Shown piece by piece: positions 17,989-27,770 of a stretch of 64,000 nucleotides of DNA (its first letter is position 1; each line of letters begins with the position of its first letter). Below the pieces are notes generated by a model that was not told the DNA's origin, ran no database searches, and saw only the letters and a program-made list of their open reading frames with translations. Source of the stretch: Bacteroidales bacterium (lineage in GTDB: Bacteria; Bacteroidota; Bacteroidia; Bacteroidales; WCHB1-69); NCBI GenBank assembly GCA_016288655.1, contig JAEEKX010000039.1, positions 42,553-106,552 of the forward strand, given 5' to 3'. A program made the translations under genes and the position numbers.

Positions 17989-20607
17989 ATGGCCAAGCAA
18001 GCGGAAACTCCCCTGATGAAGCAGTACAACCAGTTCAAGTCGCAGTACCCGGACGCCATCCTGCTGTTTCGGGTGGGCGATTTTTACGAAACCTTCGGGG
18101 AGGATGCCGTGAAAGCCTCGCAAATTTTGGGCATTGTACTCACCAAACGTTCCAACGGCGCGGCGGCCGACATGGATCTGGCCGGTTTTCCGCACCATGC
18201 CATCGACACCTATCTGCCCAAACTGGTGCGGGCGGGCCTGCGCGTCGCCATCTGCGACCAACTCGAGGACCCGAAACTGACCAAAACGCTCGTCAAACGC
18301 GGCATCACCGAATTGGTCACCCCGGGTATTGCCACCAACGACAAGATCTTGGAACAGAAGGAGAACAACTTCCTTGCCGCCATTCATTTCAACGAGAAAA
18401 ACAGTGGCATCGCCTTCATTGACGCCTCCACCGGTGAATTTTACATAGCCGAAGGAAACCTCGAATACATCGACAAACTGCTCCAGAACTTCAAACCCGC
18501 CGAAATGGTCATCCAGAAAGGGAAAACCGTCGATTTCCGCGAGCATTTCGGTGAAAAGATACTTCTCACCAGCTTCGATGACTGGGTCTTCACATCCGAC
18601 TACGCCTTGCCCCTGCTGACCAAGCATTTCCAGACCAACTCTCTGAAAGGATTTGGCATAGACAACCTCACTAATGGCATCATCGCAGCCGGCGCCGCAC
18701 TCCATTACCTGAGCGAAACGCAGAACCATAAAATCCAACATATCAACAAGATAAATCGGATTGAAGAGGAATTGTACGTCTGGCTCGACCGTTTCACCAT
18801 CCGCAACCTGGAACTCATCCACTCCTCCAACGAGAATGCCGTGACGCTGCTCCAGATCCTCGACCAGACACTGACTCCCATGGGTGGGAGACTGCTCAAG
18901 AAGTGGATTTTGATGCCCCTGAAGGAGAAGACGTTGATTGACGAACGGCTTTCAGCGGTTTCATATCTCATTGATAATGATGAGTTCAAGCAGGATGTCG
19001 AAGCCGACATCCGCAACATTGGAGATTTGGAGCGCCTCGGTTCCAAAATCGCCACCGGAAAGATCAACCCGCGGGAGATGCTGCAACTCGCCCGCGCCCT
19101 CCGCGCCATTGAAAAAATTCAGCAACTCTGCCAAAAACAGGATCTTCCCGCCTTCCAGAAAACCGCCGAACAACTCAACCCCTGCCTGTCGATCTGCCAG
19201 CGTATCGAACACGAAATCAGTGAGGATGCCCCCGTGCAACTCAACAAGGGAAGGGTTTTCAACCGCGGCGTGAACGAAGAACTCGACGAACTCAATGCCC
19301 TCGCCACCAACAGCAAGAACATCTTAGCCGACATCCAACGTCGGGAGGCCGCCAACACAGGCATCTCCTCGTTGAAGATCGGTTTCAACAACGTTTTCGG
19401 CTACTACATCGAGGTCAGCAACGCGCACAAGAACAAAGTGCCCGCCGATTGGATCCGCAAACAGACCCTCACCAACGGCGAACGTTATATCACTGAAGAA
19501 CTTAAAGAATTGGAAAGCAAGATTTTAGGAGCGGAAGACAAAATCCTCTCCATCGAATCGCGGCTCTACAACGAACTCGTGTTGGCCCTCATGGACTACA
19601 TTCCGATGATCCAACTCGACGCCCGGTTGGTGGCCCGCATCGACGTGCTCTCTTGCTTCGCAAGCATCGCTGTTTCAAATCATTACACCAAACCCATCAT
19701 CGACGAAGGGACGGCCATCTCCATCCAGTCGGGGCGGCACCCCGTGATTGAGACTCAACTGCCGCCGGGCGAACCCTACATCGCCAACGACATTTACCTT
19801 GACAATGAACAGCAGCAGATCATCATCATCACCGGTCCCAACATGTCGGGTAAGTCCGCGTTGCTACGGCAAACGGCACTGATCGTGCTCATGGCGCAGA
19901 TCGGCTGTTTCGTGCCGGCCAAGCACGCCAACATCGGCATCATCGACAAGATCTTCACCCGCGTCGGGGCCTCGGACAACATCTCCACCGGCGAATCCAC
20001 CTTCATGGTCGAGATGAACGAGACCGCCAGCATCCTGAACAACATCTCCGATCGCAGTCTGGTATTATTGGATGAAATCGGCAGAGGAACAAGCACTTAC
20101 GACGGTGTTTCCATCGCGTGGTCCATTGCGGAATACCTGCATGAACATCCGCGGCACCGCGCCAAAGTGCTCTTCGCCACCCATTACCACGAACTCAACG
20201 ACATGGCTTCAATGTTCCCGCGCATCAAGAACTTCCACGTCTCCGTGAAAGAAATCAACAACAAGATCCTGTTTTTGAGGAAGTTGGAACCCGGAGGAAG
20301 CGAGCACAGTTTCGGTATTCACGTGGCCCGAATGGCCGGTATGCCTTCCAGCGTGTTGCGCCGAGCCGAAGAAGTGCTCAAACAACTTGAAAGTCACCAC
20401 GATAACAAAGTGGAGAAACATATCGAAAAGAGGGCCGACCCGGGTTATCAACTCAGTTTCATCGCCCTCGACGACCCGCTTCTCTTGGATATCAAAGACC
20501 AGATTGTCGATTTGGACATCAACTCGCTCACGCCCGTGGAGGCGTTGATGAAACTCAACGACATCAAGAGCATGTTGACCAAGGACAAAAAAGGGAAAAA
20601 GAACTAA
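17989..20607 (+). CDS. mutS: DNA mismatch repair protein MutS
   Basis: [89 protein letters not shown]. Start at MAKQAETP. Confidence 0.97.
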   Translation: MAKQAETPLMKQYNQFKSQYPDAILLFRVGDFYETFGEDAVKASQILGIVLTKRSNGAAADMDLAGFPHHAIDTYLPKLVRAGLRVAICDQLEDPKLTKTLVKRGITELVTPGIATNDKILEQKENNFLAAIHFNEKNSGIAFIDASTGEFYIAEGNLEYIDKLLQNFKPAEMVIQKGKTVDFREHFGEKILLTSFDDWVFTSDYALPLLTKHFQTNSLKGFGIDNLTNGIIAAGAALHYLSETQNHKIQHINKINRIEEELYVWLDRFTIRNLELIHSSNENAVTLLQILDQTLTPMGGRLLKKWILMPLKEKTLIDERLSAVSYLIDNDEFKQDVEADIRNIGDLERLGSKIATGKINPREMLQLARALRAIEKIQQLCQKQDLPAFQKTAEQLNPCLSICQRIEHEISEDAPVQLNKGRVFNRGVNEELDELNALATNSKNILADIQRREAANTGISSLKIGFNNVFGYYIEVSNAHKNKVPADWIRKQTLTNGERYITEELKELESKILGAEDKILSIESRLYNELVLALMDYIPMIQLDARLVARIDVLSCFASIAVSNHYTKPIIDEGTAISIQSGRHPVIETQLPPGEPYIANDIYLDNEQQQIIIITGPNMSGKSALLRQTALIVLMAQIGCFVPAKHANIGIIDKIFTRVGASDNISTGESTFMVEMNETASILNNISDRSLVLLDEIGRGTSTYDGVSIAWSIAEYLHEHPRHRAKVLFATHYHELNDMASMFPRIKNFHVSVKEINNKILFLRKLEPGGSEHSFGIHVARMAGMPSSVLRRAEEVLKQLESHHDNKVEKHIEKRADPGYQLSFIALDDPLLLDIKDQIVDLDINSLTPVEALMKLNDIKSMLTKDKKGKKN

Positions 20608-21380
20608 GGAAACATGCGGGTGGAAAAGACCGTCGCCCCATTTTCTCGAAGGAGTTCCTGTGCTTCTTGATTTTGCATGATACTTCCTCCAAATTCTTCA
20701 AAATCAAATCGATGTGGATGCTGGAACCATTCATTTACATCCATCACTATGCCAATATTTTGCACAGTTTCTTCCTCTACATAACAATCTGAAAGAGGGA
20801 GTGTCACTCGGAAATAATTCTGCACAAACTCAACGATTTCGCCGTTTTCCCATCGCTGTCCGATGCCGGTATGGAGATTGAAAGGTTTTAGGGAATCGTT
20901 GGTACTCAACCACTTGCCATTGATCTGCATGTAATGATAACCGCCCCCGAGGGCATCCGGCCAAGCCATGTTGTTCTCCGGCGGATTGACAAAATACCCG
21001 GTCAAATTTTGGTCAGGTAATAGGCCGAAAACGAAGGAGACGCTGTCGTATTTCCCCTCCCCCACTTTCGACAACAACCAATCTTGTGTTTCTGCCAAAT
21101 TGTTATCAACATAGTGAATTCCAGCGTTTTCTGGAACTTTATATCGACTACCACTATGCGAAATCAAGGTAAAGTCAGACACGAAAAAGCGCACTTCATC
21201 CATCTGGTAATGGTTGCCCGCTGCATTTTGGTAGGTCAGTGCGTGATACGTCACCTCTTGTCCATCCACCTGTATGTCAAAATGGATTCTCACATCGCCG
21301 ACATGCTCTTTTTTATGCCTGCAACCCCACAATGAAAATGCCAATAACAAGCAGAGCAATAGCCCTTTTCGACTCACCAT
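20604..21380 (-). CDS. MbnP-like domain lipoprotein
   Basis: Lipobox [21 protein letters not shown]...[15 protein letters not shown]...[20 protein letters not shown] pattern of MbnP-like proteins. Confidence 0.7.
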   Translation of the reverse strand: MVSRKGLLLCLLLAFSLWGCRHKKEHVGDVRIHFDIQVDGQEVTYHALTYQNAAGNHYQMDEVRFFVSDFTLISHSGSRYKVPENAGIHYVDNNLAETQDWLLSKVGEGKYDSVSFVFGLLPDQNLTGYFVNPPENNMAWPDALGGGYHYMQINGKWLSTNDSLKPFNLHTGIGQRWENGEIVEFVQNYFRVTLPLSDCYVEEETVQNIGIVMDVNEWFQHPHRFDFEEFGGSIMQNQEAQELLRENGATVFSTRMFP

Positions 21381-21925
21381 TCGTCCTCTTTTTCAACCGC
21401 GGGCTGCATGCCATCCACCAAGGAAGAGATCAGAGCTTGAATCTGCTCATCCACCTCTTGCAAGTTGATATAACATTCGGGGTCCCACTTTGGATTTTCG
21501 GTGTCGAGCCACTTCTCGATAGGGCTGGCCGCAGTCGCCTTTTCGTTGAAATCGGTGATGGTATAACGGTAGCGACCCTCCCGGCACTGGATAGTAAAGT
21601 TGTAATAGACAACGTTTTTGGTTATCTTGCTACCATCTTTCAAATGGGAGTAGATGCGAACGGAACCCCGCATAGTGAGCACAAAATTTTTGGTGTCCTG
21701 CGAACGAATCACCTCGGTAGGATTGTGGTAGAAAGACTTGGCCCACTTGACGGCACGATCGTACAACTCTTTCTGAGTGCCGTTTTCTTGTATAACTTCT
21801 TGATAAGTAATTAGTTGCGTATCGTCATCGATAGGCATGTCCGGTGCTTCCGGGGTTGTTTTTTTCTGCGCGTAGCCCATCACGGCAACGGCAAGCAACA
21901 AGAGGAAAAGGATTGAACGTTTCAT
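21374..21925 (-). CDS. DUF4468-like secreted hypothetical protein
   Basis: Signal peptide MKRSILFLLLLAVAVMGYAQ; ELYDRAVKWAKSFY...YYNFTIQCREGRYRYTITDF pattern. Confidence 0.6.
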   Translation of the reverse strand: MKRSILFLLLLAVAVMGYAQKKTTPEAPDMPIDDDTQLITYQEVIQENGTQKELYDRAVKWAKSFYHNPTEVIRSQDTKNFVLTMRGSVRIYSHLKDGSKITKNVVYYNFTIQCREGRYRYTITDFNEKATAASPIEKWLDTENPKWDPECYINLQEVDEQIQALISSLVDGMQPAVEKEDEW

Positions 21926-21990
21926 AATATCAAGGTTTTACGGTTAATCTTCGGGTTATAAAAGATAAGACAAAAAATCGTGCAAAAAGT

Positions 21991-22632
21991 TTACCAATAG
22001 TGAACGGCGATCTTGACGCCCACGAAATGGTAGAAGTGGTTTTTGATGCGGTTGGTGGTAACAGAAGAATAGTCGAAGTCTGTATTGTGCTCATCCTCAT
22101 AGTATTGGAGCGATGAGTATTGCATTTTGTAGTCGGCGGCAAAGGAGAGATATACTTGGTCACGGACCTGAACTTTCACGCCGATGCCGGAGTTGATGTA
22201 CCAGCCAGGCTTGGCACCATAGATGACGTGCGTCATCTTCTCGGGTTTGGAACTGACATACCACTTGAAAGAGTAGCCACCGTTGAGGTACCACATCGGG
22301 GTGACGTTGGTTTTCATGAAATCAACAGCCATGTGGAGTCCCACAGGGATGAAAGCCGTTCTTTTCCAGATATTCAATCCTAAATCAACACCCAAATCAA
22401 AATGTGGATTGAACTGATATGCAATTACTTGGTCAACGCCGAAGGAGAAAAGTTTGTTCTTCAGGTGGCGTCCGGCGAAGTTGATCTCCCCTACCCCGGT
22501 ATTGACTGAAATGCCTGTTTGATAGAGGAAATGCGAACGGTAGTGCTTGGTGTTCTGCATAGATTGCGCCTGCAAGGAACCCATTGCAGTGAACCAAAAA
22601 AGAAGACCCAAGATAAAAATTCGATTTTTCAT
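21991..22632 (-). CDS. Outer-membrane beta-barrel-like hypothetical protein
   Basis: Signal peptide, alternating hydrophobic strands (FDLGVDLGLNIW, GVKVQVRDQVYLSFAADYKM), C-terminal VGVKIAVHYW. Confidence 0.65.
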   Translation of the reverse strand: MKNRIFILGLLFWFTAMGSLQAQSMQNTKHYRSHFLYQTGISVNTGVGEINFAGRHLKNKLFSFGVDQVIAYQFNPHFDLGVDLGLNIWKRTAFIPVGLHMAVDFMKTNVTPMWYLNGGYSFKWYVSSKPEKMTHVIYGAKPGWYINSGIGVKVQVRDQVYLSFAADYKMQYSSLQYYEDEHNTDFDYSSVTTNRIKNHFYHFVGVKIAVHYW

Positions 22633-22635
22633 AAC

Positions 22636-24291
22636 TTAATGATCTATAAGTTCTTGTGCTGCCATTAAGGTTGCGTTGCCCCATTTCTCGCCGCTCATCA
22701 TCTTGGCGATTTCGACCGTGCGCTCCTGGTTGGACAGCAATTTGACTTGCGTATGTACTTGATTGTCGGCTGTTTCTTTGAAAACCTGATAGTGCGAGGT
22801 GCCAGCAGCTGCGATTTGTGGAAGGTGTGTAATGACGATAAGTTGGTGTTTATCAGACATTTGTCGCATAAGAGAAGCGACTTTGCCTGCCATTTCCCCA
22901 GAGATTCCGACGTCAATTTCATCAAAAACAACCGTCGGGAGGACGGATCGGTCGGAAAGAGACGCTTTCAGAGCCAACATCAAGCGAGAAATTTCGCCGC
23001 CGGAAGCCACTTTTTCAAGCGGGGCTGGGGCGACGCCCGGGTTGGCGGAAAAGAGAAAACGGAGAGAGTCTATGCCAAAAACATTCATCTCCTCATGCGT
23101 CTGAATATCAATAACAAACTGAGCATCAGGCATTCCCAGTTGTGTAATGTTGGAAAGAATCAACTTTTGCAGGGCAGGTATGGCCTTCTGGCGATGCTGA
23201 TGCAGTTTTTGTGCCAACTGCTGTGCTTCTTTTTTAAGTTGCTGACATCCCTTATCTAACGCAGACATTTTCTCCTCTCCGACGGTCAGTGAATCCAACT
23301 CCTCCCCTATGGCGTTTTTCTTTTCCAAAAGTTGTTCAAACGTCGTTACATGATGCTTTTGCTCAAGATTGTAGATCAGGTCCAAGCGTTCCCGCATACG
23401 TTCCAATTCCTCCGGCTCGAAATCCACCCGATCATACAGGGAGGAGACCTCAGAAGAGATGTCCTTCAGGTCGATGAAACTGGATTCCAAACGGTTGTGA
23501 AGTTCTTGTATATCAGAACGATAAGAAGAAATTGCAGCACTGAGCGACTGGGCATTGCGGAGGGAGTCAAGCGCAGAGTTTTCCGACTCGGAAATCAGTT
23601 GTTGGATTTGGAAGAGATTGGCTTTGATGGTTTCCGTATGTGTCAGAAAGTCAACCTGTTGTTCCAAATCTTCCTGTTCGTTTTCCTGCAAATTAGCACT
23701 TTCCAGTTCCTGATAGACGAATTGGAGAAAATCCTGTCGTTCCAGGCGGGTACGTTGGGCTTCTCGAAGTTCTTCAAGGTCCCTTTCTGTTTTCCGAAGT
23801 TTATTTATGACATTCTGATATTCTGCAACTTGCAGTTTTATACCTGCAAAAGTATCCACGACATCTGTCCGAAATTTGGCATCTTGAAAGAGAAGATTTT
23901 GATGTTGGGAGTGGATATTGAGCAGACGGGAGGAGAACTCTTTCTGTAAAGGAAGGGTAACGGGAGTATCGTTAATGAAAGCGCGACTTTTTCCGGCAGG
24001 CGTGATTTCCCGTCGGATGACCGTAGTATTCTGATAGTCAAGATTATTCGCCTCAAAAAAGGGAAGAAGATCCAAAGTGGAAATATCAAAAGAGGCCTCA
24101 ACTATGCACTTTTTTGACTTATCGAAAAGAATGTTGGTGTCTGCACGATTGCCCAAGACCAAAGAGAGTGCACCCATAATGATGGATTTGCCCGCGCCAG
24201 TTTCGCCCGTAATCACCGTCATACCCTTGTCGAAATGGACCTGAAGGGAAGCGATGAGCGCATAGTTTTGAATGCACAACGAACTGAGCAT
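22636..24291 (-). CDS. recN: DNA repair protein RecN
   Basis: MLSSLCIQNYALIASLQVHFDKGMTVITGETGAGKSIIMGALSLVLG; ASGGEISRLMLALK; VFDEIDVGISGEMAGKVASLM. Confidence 0.96.
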   Translation of the reverse strand: MLSSLCIQNYALIASLQVHFDKGMTVITGETGAGKSIIMGALSLVLGNRADTNILFDKSKKCIVEASFDISTLDLLPFFEANNLDYQNTTVIRREITPAGKSRAFINDTPVTLPLQKEFSSRLLNIHSQHQNLLFQDAKFRTDVVDTFAGIKLQVAEYQNVINKLRKTERDLEELREAQRTRLERQDFLQFVYQELESANLQENEQEDLEQQVDFLTHTETIKANLFQIQQLISESENSALDSLRNAQSLSAAISSYRSDIQELHNRLESSFIDLKDISSEVSSLYDRVDFEPEELERMRERLDLIYNLEQKHHVTTFEQLLEKKNAIGEELDSLTVGEEKMSALDKGCQQLKKEAQQLAQKLHQHRQKAIPALQKLILSNITQLGMPDAQFVIDIQTHEEMNVFGIDSLRFLFSANPGVAPAPLEKVASGGEISRLMLALKASLSDRSVLPTVVFDEIDVGISGEMAGKVASLMRQMSDKHQLIVITHLPQIAAAGTSHYQVFKETADNQVHTQVKLLSNQERTVEIAKMMSGEKWGNATLMAAQELIDH

Positions 24292-24294
24292 GAA

Positions 24295-25194
24295 TTAATT
24301 GGCTTGGTTGATGGCGTTATATTTGGCTGAATTGGCTGGATCGATTTGTTTCATCAGTCGGACGACTTCCGTCTTTTCCACAGGTGTGGCCTCCTTAAAG
24401 ATGTTGACAATCTCGTCGGACTTGGCCTGCACCAAGATTTGTACAATGAAAATGTTTGATTTCTGGGAATTTACCTTCTGCAAATCGCGAATGGCATCCA
24501 AAATGGATGCGCGGCCGACATCAACGGATTCCGACATCATGTCCAGTCCCAAACGGTGGTATTTGTACAAGAAGTCGTGGATCTTGCTGTAGGCCGGATT
24601 AGTGAGGTTCTCAATAATCCAGTAGCGGTTGCGCTGTCCCGTTTCATACGACTTCCAGCCAGGTTCTGAAGCATTTTGGCAGGCATTAACGACGCCCTGT
24701 GCCAAATTATAGTAGGGTGAGCCCCCGTTCAAGGAAAAAGTGTCGAAGTCGAGAGCCATGAAAAGATTGAGGTAAAATGCTATCAATGAGGTTAATTGAG
24801 ACAAATTGCTGTTCTCTGTATATTCCAGTGGAGCCCCCTCTTCGTAAGTAAATTTGACACTCTTGTCTTGAAAGTTCAGCACGGGCGATTTGTAATTCGT
24901 GTTATAGATAGGGCGTTGCAGTTGGATGGTCATAGTGGCGGTGTAGGTATCACCCATGGCTTCAGAGATATTGAACATGATGGCACATTCGATACGCTCG
25001 TTGGTTTTCAGGGTGTATTGGCACCATTTGCGGTCGTTCACAAATTTATACAATTCTTGTTGTAATGTATTGAATTTATTTCTGTTAGAACCGGCAATCT
25101 GAGCAGCGTTGATGGAGAGCTGGCACTGGAAATCCTGTGCAAAAAGCGCGGTTGACAATGCAAAAAGCAGGAAGAATATTCCAATTTTTTTCAT
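24295..25194 (-). CDS. porD: DUF4835 family protein (T9SS PorD-like)
   Basis: QDFQCQLSINAAQIAGSNRNKFNTLQQELYKFVNDRKWCQYTLKTNERIEC; LNFQDKSVKFTYEEGAPLEYTENSNLSQLTSLIAFYLNL. Located next to coaBC/recN. Confidence 0.85.
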   Translation of the reverse strand: MKKIGIFFLLFALSTALFAQDFQCQLSINAAQIAGSNRNKFNTLQQELYKFVNDRKWCQYTLKTNERIECAIMFNISEAMGDTYTATMTIQLQRPIYNTNYKSPVLNFQDKSVKFTYEEGAPLEYTENSNLSQLTSLIAFYLNLFMALDFDTFSLNGGSPYYNLAQGVVNACQNASEPGWKSYETGQRNRYWIIENLTNPAYSKIHDFLYKYHRLGLDMMSESVDVGRASILDAIRDLQKVNSQKSNIFIVQILVQAKSDEIVNIFKEATPVEKTEVVRLMKQIDPANSAKYNAINQAN

Positions 25195-25221
25195 AGTGCA
25201 ACTTGTCCTATAGCGTTTTAT

Positions 25222-26433
25222 TTATTTTGTATCACTCATATAATCAACAAGATATGAAACAATATCTTCAGCGACTTCCCTTTTATCTTTGAGGTTTCCG
25301 TTGGTAACATGTCCCTTCTTGTCGATGATGGTCACTTGGTTGGTAGGGGTTTTGAAGCCCGCACCACTATGGTTCAATGAATTAAGAACGATGATATCGG
25401 CGTTTTTATTTTGGAGTTTGAGGCGGGCGTTTTCGAGTTCGTTCTCCGTTTCGAGGGCGAAGCCGACCACGCACTGCCGATCGGTTTTACGATGGCCGAG
25501 AGTGGAGAGGATATCAGGGTTCTTTTTTAATGTAAGTGTCAGTGTATCAGATTGTTTCTTAATCTTTTGGGAAGCCACTTCCTGGGGGGTATAGTCGGCG
25601 ACAGCAGCGGACATGATGGCGATATCACACTGGGGGAAATGATCCTCGCAGGCGGCCAGCATCTGCTGTGCGGCCATAACATCAATACGTTGAATATCAG
25701 TGTTTTGCAACTCTAAATGAGTAGGACCTGTCACCAAGACGACTTGGGCACCGTGGCGGGCTAAGGACTCAGCGAGACAGAATCCCATCAGTCCGGAGGA
25801 GTGATTCCCGATGAAACGGACCGGATCGAGGGGCTCGTAGGTCGGGCCGGCGGTGACGAGGGCGCGGCGACCGGAAAGATCCTGCGACAGTGCCAAAATC
25901 CGGAAGAGAGTGTCACAAATTTGCTCCGGTTCGAGCATTCGACCGCTGCCGTTGGTGCCACAGGCAAGATAGCCCTCACCGGTTCCCAACACATGGCAGC
26001 CGCGCGCGGACAGCGTTTGCAAGTTTTCTACGACGGCGGGATGTTGAAGCATCTTATGGTTCATTGCCGGCGCAAGCACGACGGGCTTGTTGAAAGCCAA
26101 AAAGAGAGTGGTCAGCGCATCGTCGGCGATACCGTTGGCGAATTTGCCCACGACATCAGCCGTGGCGGGCGCAACAACAAGCGCATCGCCCCAATCTGCA
26201 AGTGCAACATGTTCTACTTCAACATGTTCCAGAATTTTGAACGGATCGGTATAGACGGCATTGCAGGAGAGGGTCTGCAAAGAGAGCGGCGTGACGAACT
26301 GCAGTGCATTGGGAGTTGCAACCACGCGGACCTCAGCGCCGTTTTTTTGCAATAACCTAATGAGCGACAACGACTTGTATGCCGCAATGCCGCCGGAAAT
26401 GCCGAGTATGATGTGACGCGGTTTGTTAGGCAT
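25222..26433 (-). CDS. coaBC: Bifunctional phosphopantothenoylcysteine decarboxylase / phosphopantothenate-cysteine ligase
   Basis: ILGISGGIAAYKSLSLIRLL; APAMNHKMLQHPAV; VTAGPTYEPLDPVRFIGNHSSG; VGFALETENELENARLKLQNKNADIIVLNSL. Confidence 0.95.
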   Translation of the reverse strand: MPNKPRHIILGISGGIAAYKSLSLIRLLQKNGAEVRVVATPNALQFVTPLSLQTLSCNAVYTDPFKILEHVEVEHVALADWGDALVVAPATADVVGKFANGIADDALTTLFLAFNKPVVLAPAMNHKMLQHPAVVENLQTLSARGCHVLGTGEGYLACGTNGSGRMLEPEQICDTLFRILALSQDLSGRRALVTAGPTYEPLDPVRFIGNHSSGLMGFCLAESLARHGAQVVLVTGPTHLELQNTDIQRIDVMAAQQMLAACEDHFPQCDIAIMSAAVADYTPQEVASQKIKKQSDTLTLTLKKNPDILSTLGHRKTDRQCVVGFALETENELENARLKLQNKNADIIVLNSLNHSGAGFKTPTNQVTIIDKKGHVTNGNLKDKREVAEDIVSYLVDYMSDTK

Positions 26434-26767
26434 CCTCACCCTCTGCTTCATCGTGAAGCTTGTAATAGATCTTGTGGTCTTCGAACTCCTTGATAGCCAT
26501 CAAGGTAGGTTTCGGAAGACGCTCGTACGAGCGGGCCAACTCAATCTGGTCATGATTCTCATAGACCTCATCCAGCGAATCCTGCGCAGGGGCGAATTCC
26601 TGCATCTCTTTTTGCATTTCATCCTTGATTTCCAGGGAGATCTGGTCGGCGCGCTTGGCCATAATGACTACGGATTCGTAGATGTTGTTGGTGTCTTTGT
26701 CGAACTCGCGGATGTTGCGGGTGATTGCCATGGTTTCGGCATTGCTTTTTTTGAAATCAGTCTTCAT
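26426..26767 (-). CDS. rpoZ: DNA-directed RNA polymerase omega subunit (Bacteroidetes type)
   Basis: NIYESVVIMAKRADQISLEIKDEMQKEM; synteny between bamD and coaBC. Confidence 0.8.
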   Translation of the reverse strand: MKTDFKKSNAETMAITRNIREFDKDTNNIYESVVIMAKRADQISLEIKDEMQKEMQEFAPAQDSLDEVYENHDQIELARSYERLPKPTLMAIKEFEDHKIYYKLHDEAEGEDA

Positions 26768-27749
26768 TCTCTTTTCCTTTTCTTTTTTGATTTTTGGATT
26801 CTTTTTTATCGATTTTGGCTTGGGCGTCGTTGGCCCATTTTTCGGCCTCCCGAAGCAGGGGAGAGTATGGGTGGTTGATCTTCATATTTTGGAAGGCCTC
26901 TATGCAAGCGTTGTAACGTTCCACTTTTTTGCTTTCGACGCTGTGGGAAGCGTATTCGTAGTTGTTCTTCACCAAAATGAGATAGGCATCATCGGCATAC
27001 TGGGAGTAACTGTACTCCTTGAAAAAACTCTCGGCGGAGATTTGCGCGGATTTGTAGTTTTCTGTGTAATAGTACAATTTGAAGATTTCGAATGCTTTTC
27101 TCGCCAACTTTTCACGCATTTTATCGAGCAGCGAGTTGCACTCATCCATGTAACGGCTGTTGGGGTATTTGCGGATAAAAACCTGAATTTCCTCGATGGC
27201 GTAAAGGGTTTCCGTTTGATCGAGACTATATTCGGGAGAGATGTTGGCGATCGCCATAATTGCCTTGTAGTAAGCCTCTTCGGCGCGAGGGTTGGCGGAA
27301 TATTTGTTGGCATACTCCTTGAAATGGAAGGCCGCCATCTCATAGTCGCGATTGTTGTAGTAGCAATCGGCGAACAGGTAGAGGATCGTGTCGGCGCGTG
27401 GCGTTCCCAAGGAGAGGGGATAAAGTTGTTCGAAGATGGTTGCAGCGCTGATAAAGAGTTGACGGTCATAGTATTCCATCGCCTTCTGGTAATTCTCCTC
27501 AAAGGTCTCAAAAGTCACTTTTTTGCTGCTCTTTCTGCCATTTTTGGGATTTGTTTTGCCCTTTTTGCCCGGGGTAGTATCTGGAGGTGCCAGGGGAGTA
27601 TCAGGGCAGGGGAGAAGTTCCTCTGCAACGGGCACGGTGAGGGCATAACGGAAACTTTCGGCGTCGGAAGCCGCGCTCCGAGAGATCGAAAATACCAGTA
27701 ATACACTGATTGCCAGGATGATATAATAATTCAGTTTACACTTTTCCAT
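26757..27749 (-). CDS. bamD: Outer-membrane assembly lipoprotein BamD-like (TPR)
   Basis: NYQKAMEYYDRQLFISAATIFEQLYPLSLGTPRADTILYLFADCYYNNRDYEMAAFHFKEYANKYSANPRAEEAYY. Confidence 0.85.
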   Translation of the reverse strand: MEKCKLNYYIILAISVLLVFSISRSAASDAESFRYALTVPVAEELLPCPDTPLAPPDTTPGKKGKTNPKNGRKSSKKVTFETFEENYQKAMEYYDRQLFISAATIFEQLYPLSLGTPRADTILYLFADCYYNNRDYEMAAFHFKEYANKYSANPRAEEAYYKAIMAIANISPEYSLDQTETLYAIEEIQVFIRKYPNSRYMDECNSLLDKMREKLARKAFEIFKLYYYTENYKSAQISAESFFKEYSYSQYADDAYLILVKNNYEYASHSVESKKVERYNACIEAFQNMKINHPYSPLLREAEKWANDAQAKIDKKESKNQKRKGKENED

Positions 27750-27770
27750 CTTGCAAAGATAAACATTTTT

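Noticed and set aside
17883-18059. N-terminal extension of the 17490 ORF to 18059
   Set aside because: It would overlap the mutS start and both promoters; the sequence lacks signal or domain features, and a GTG start at 17882 fits better.
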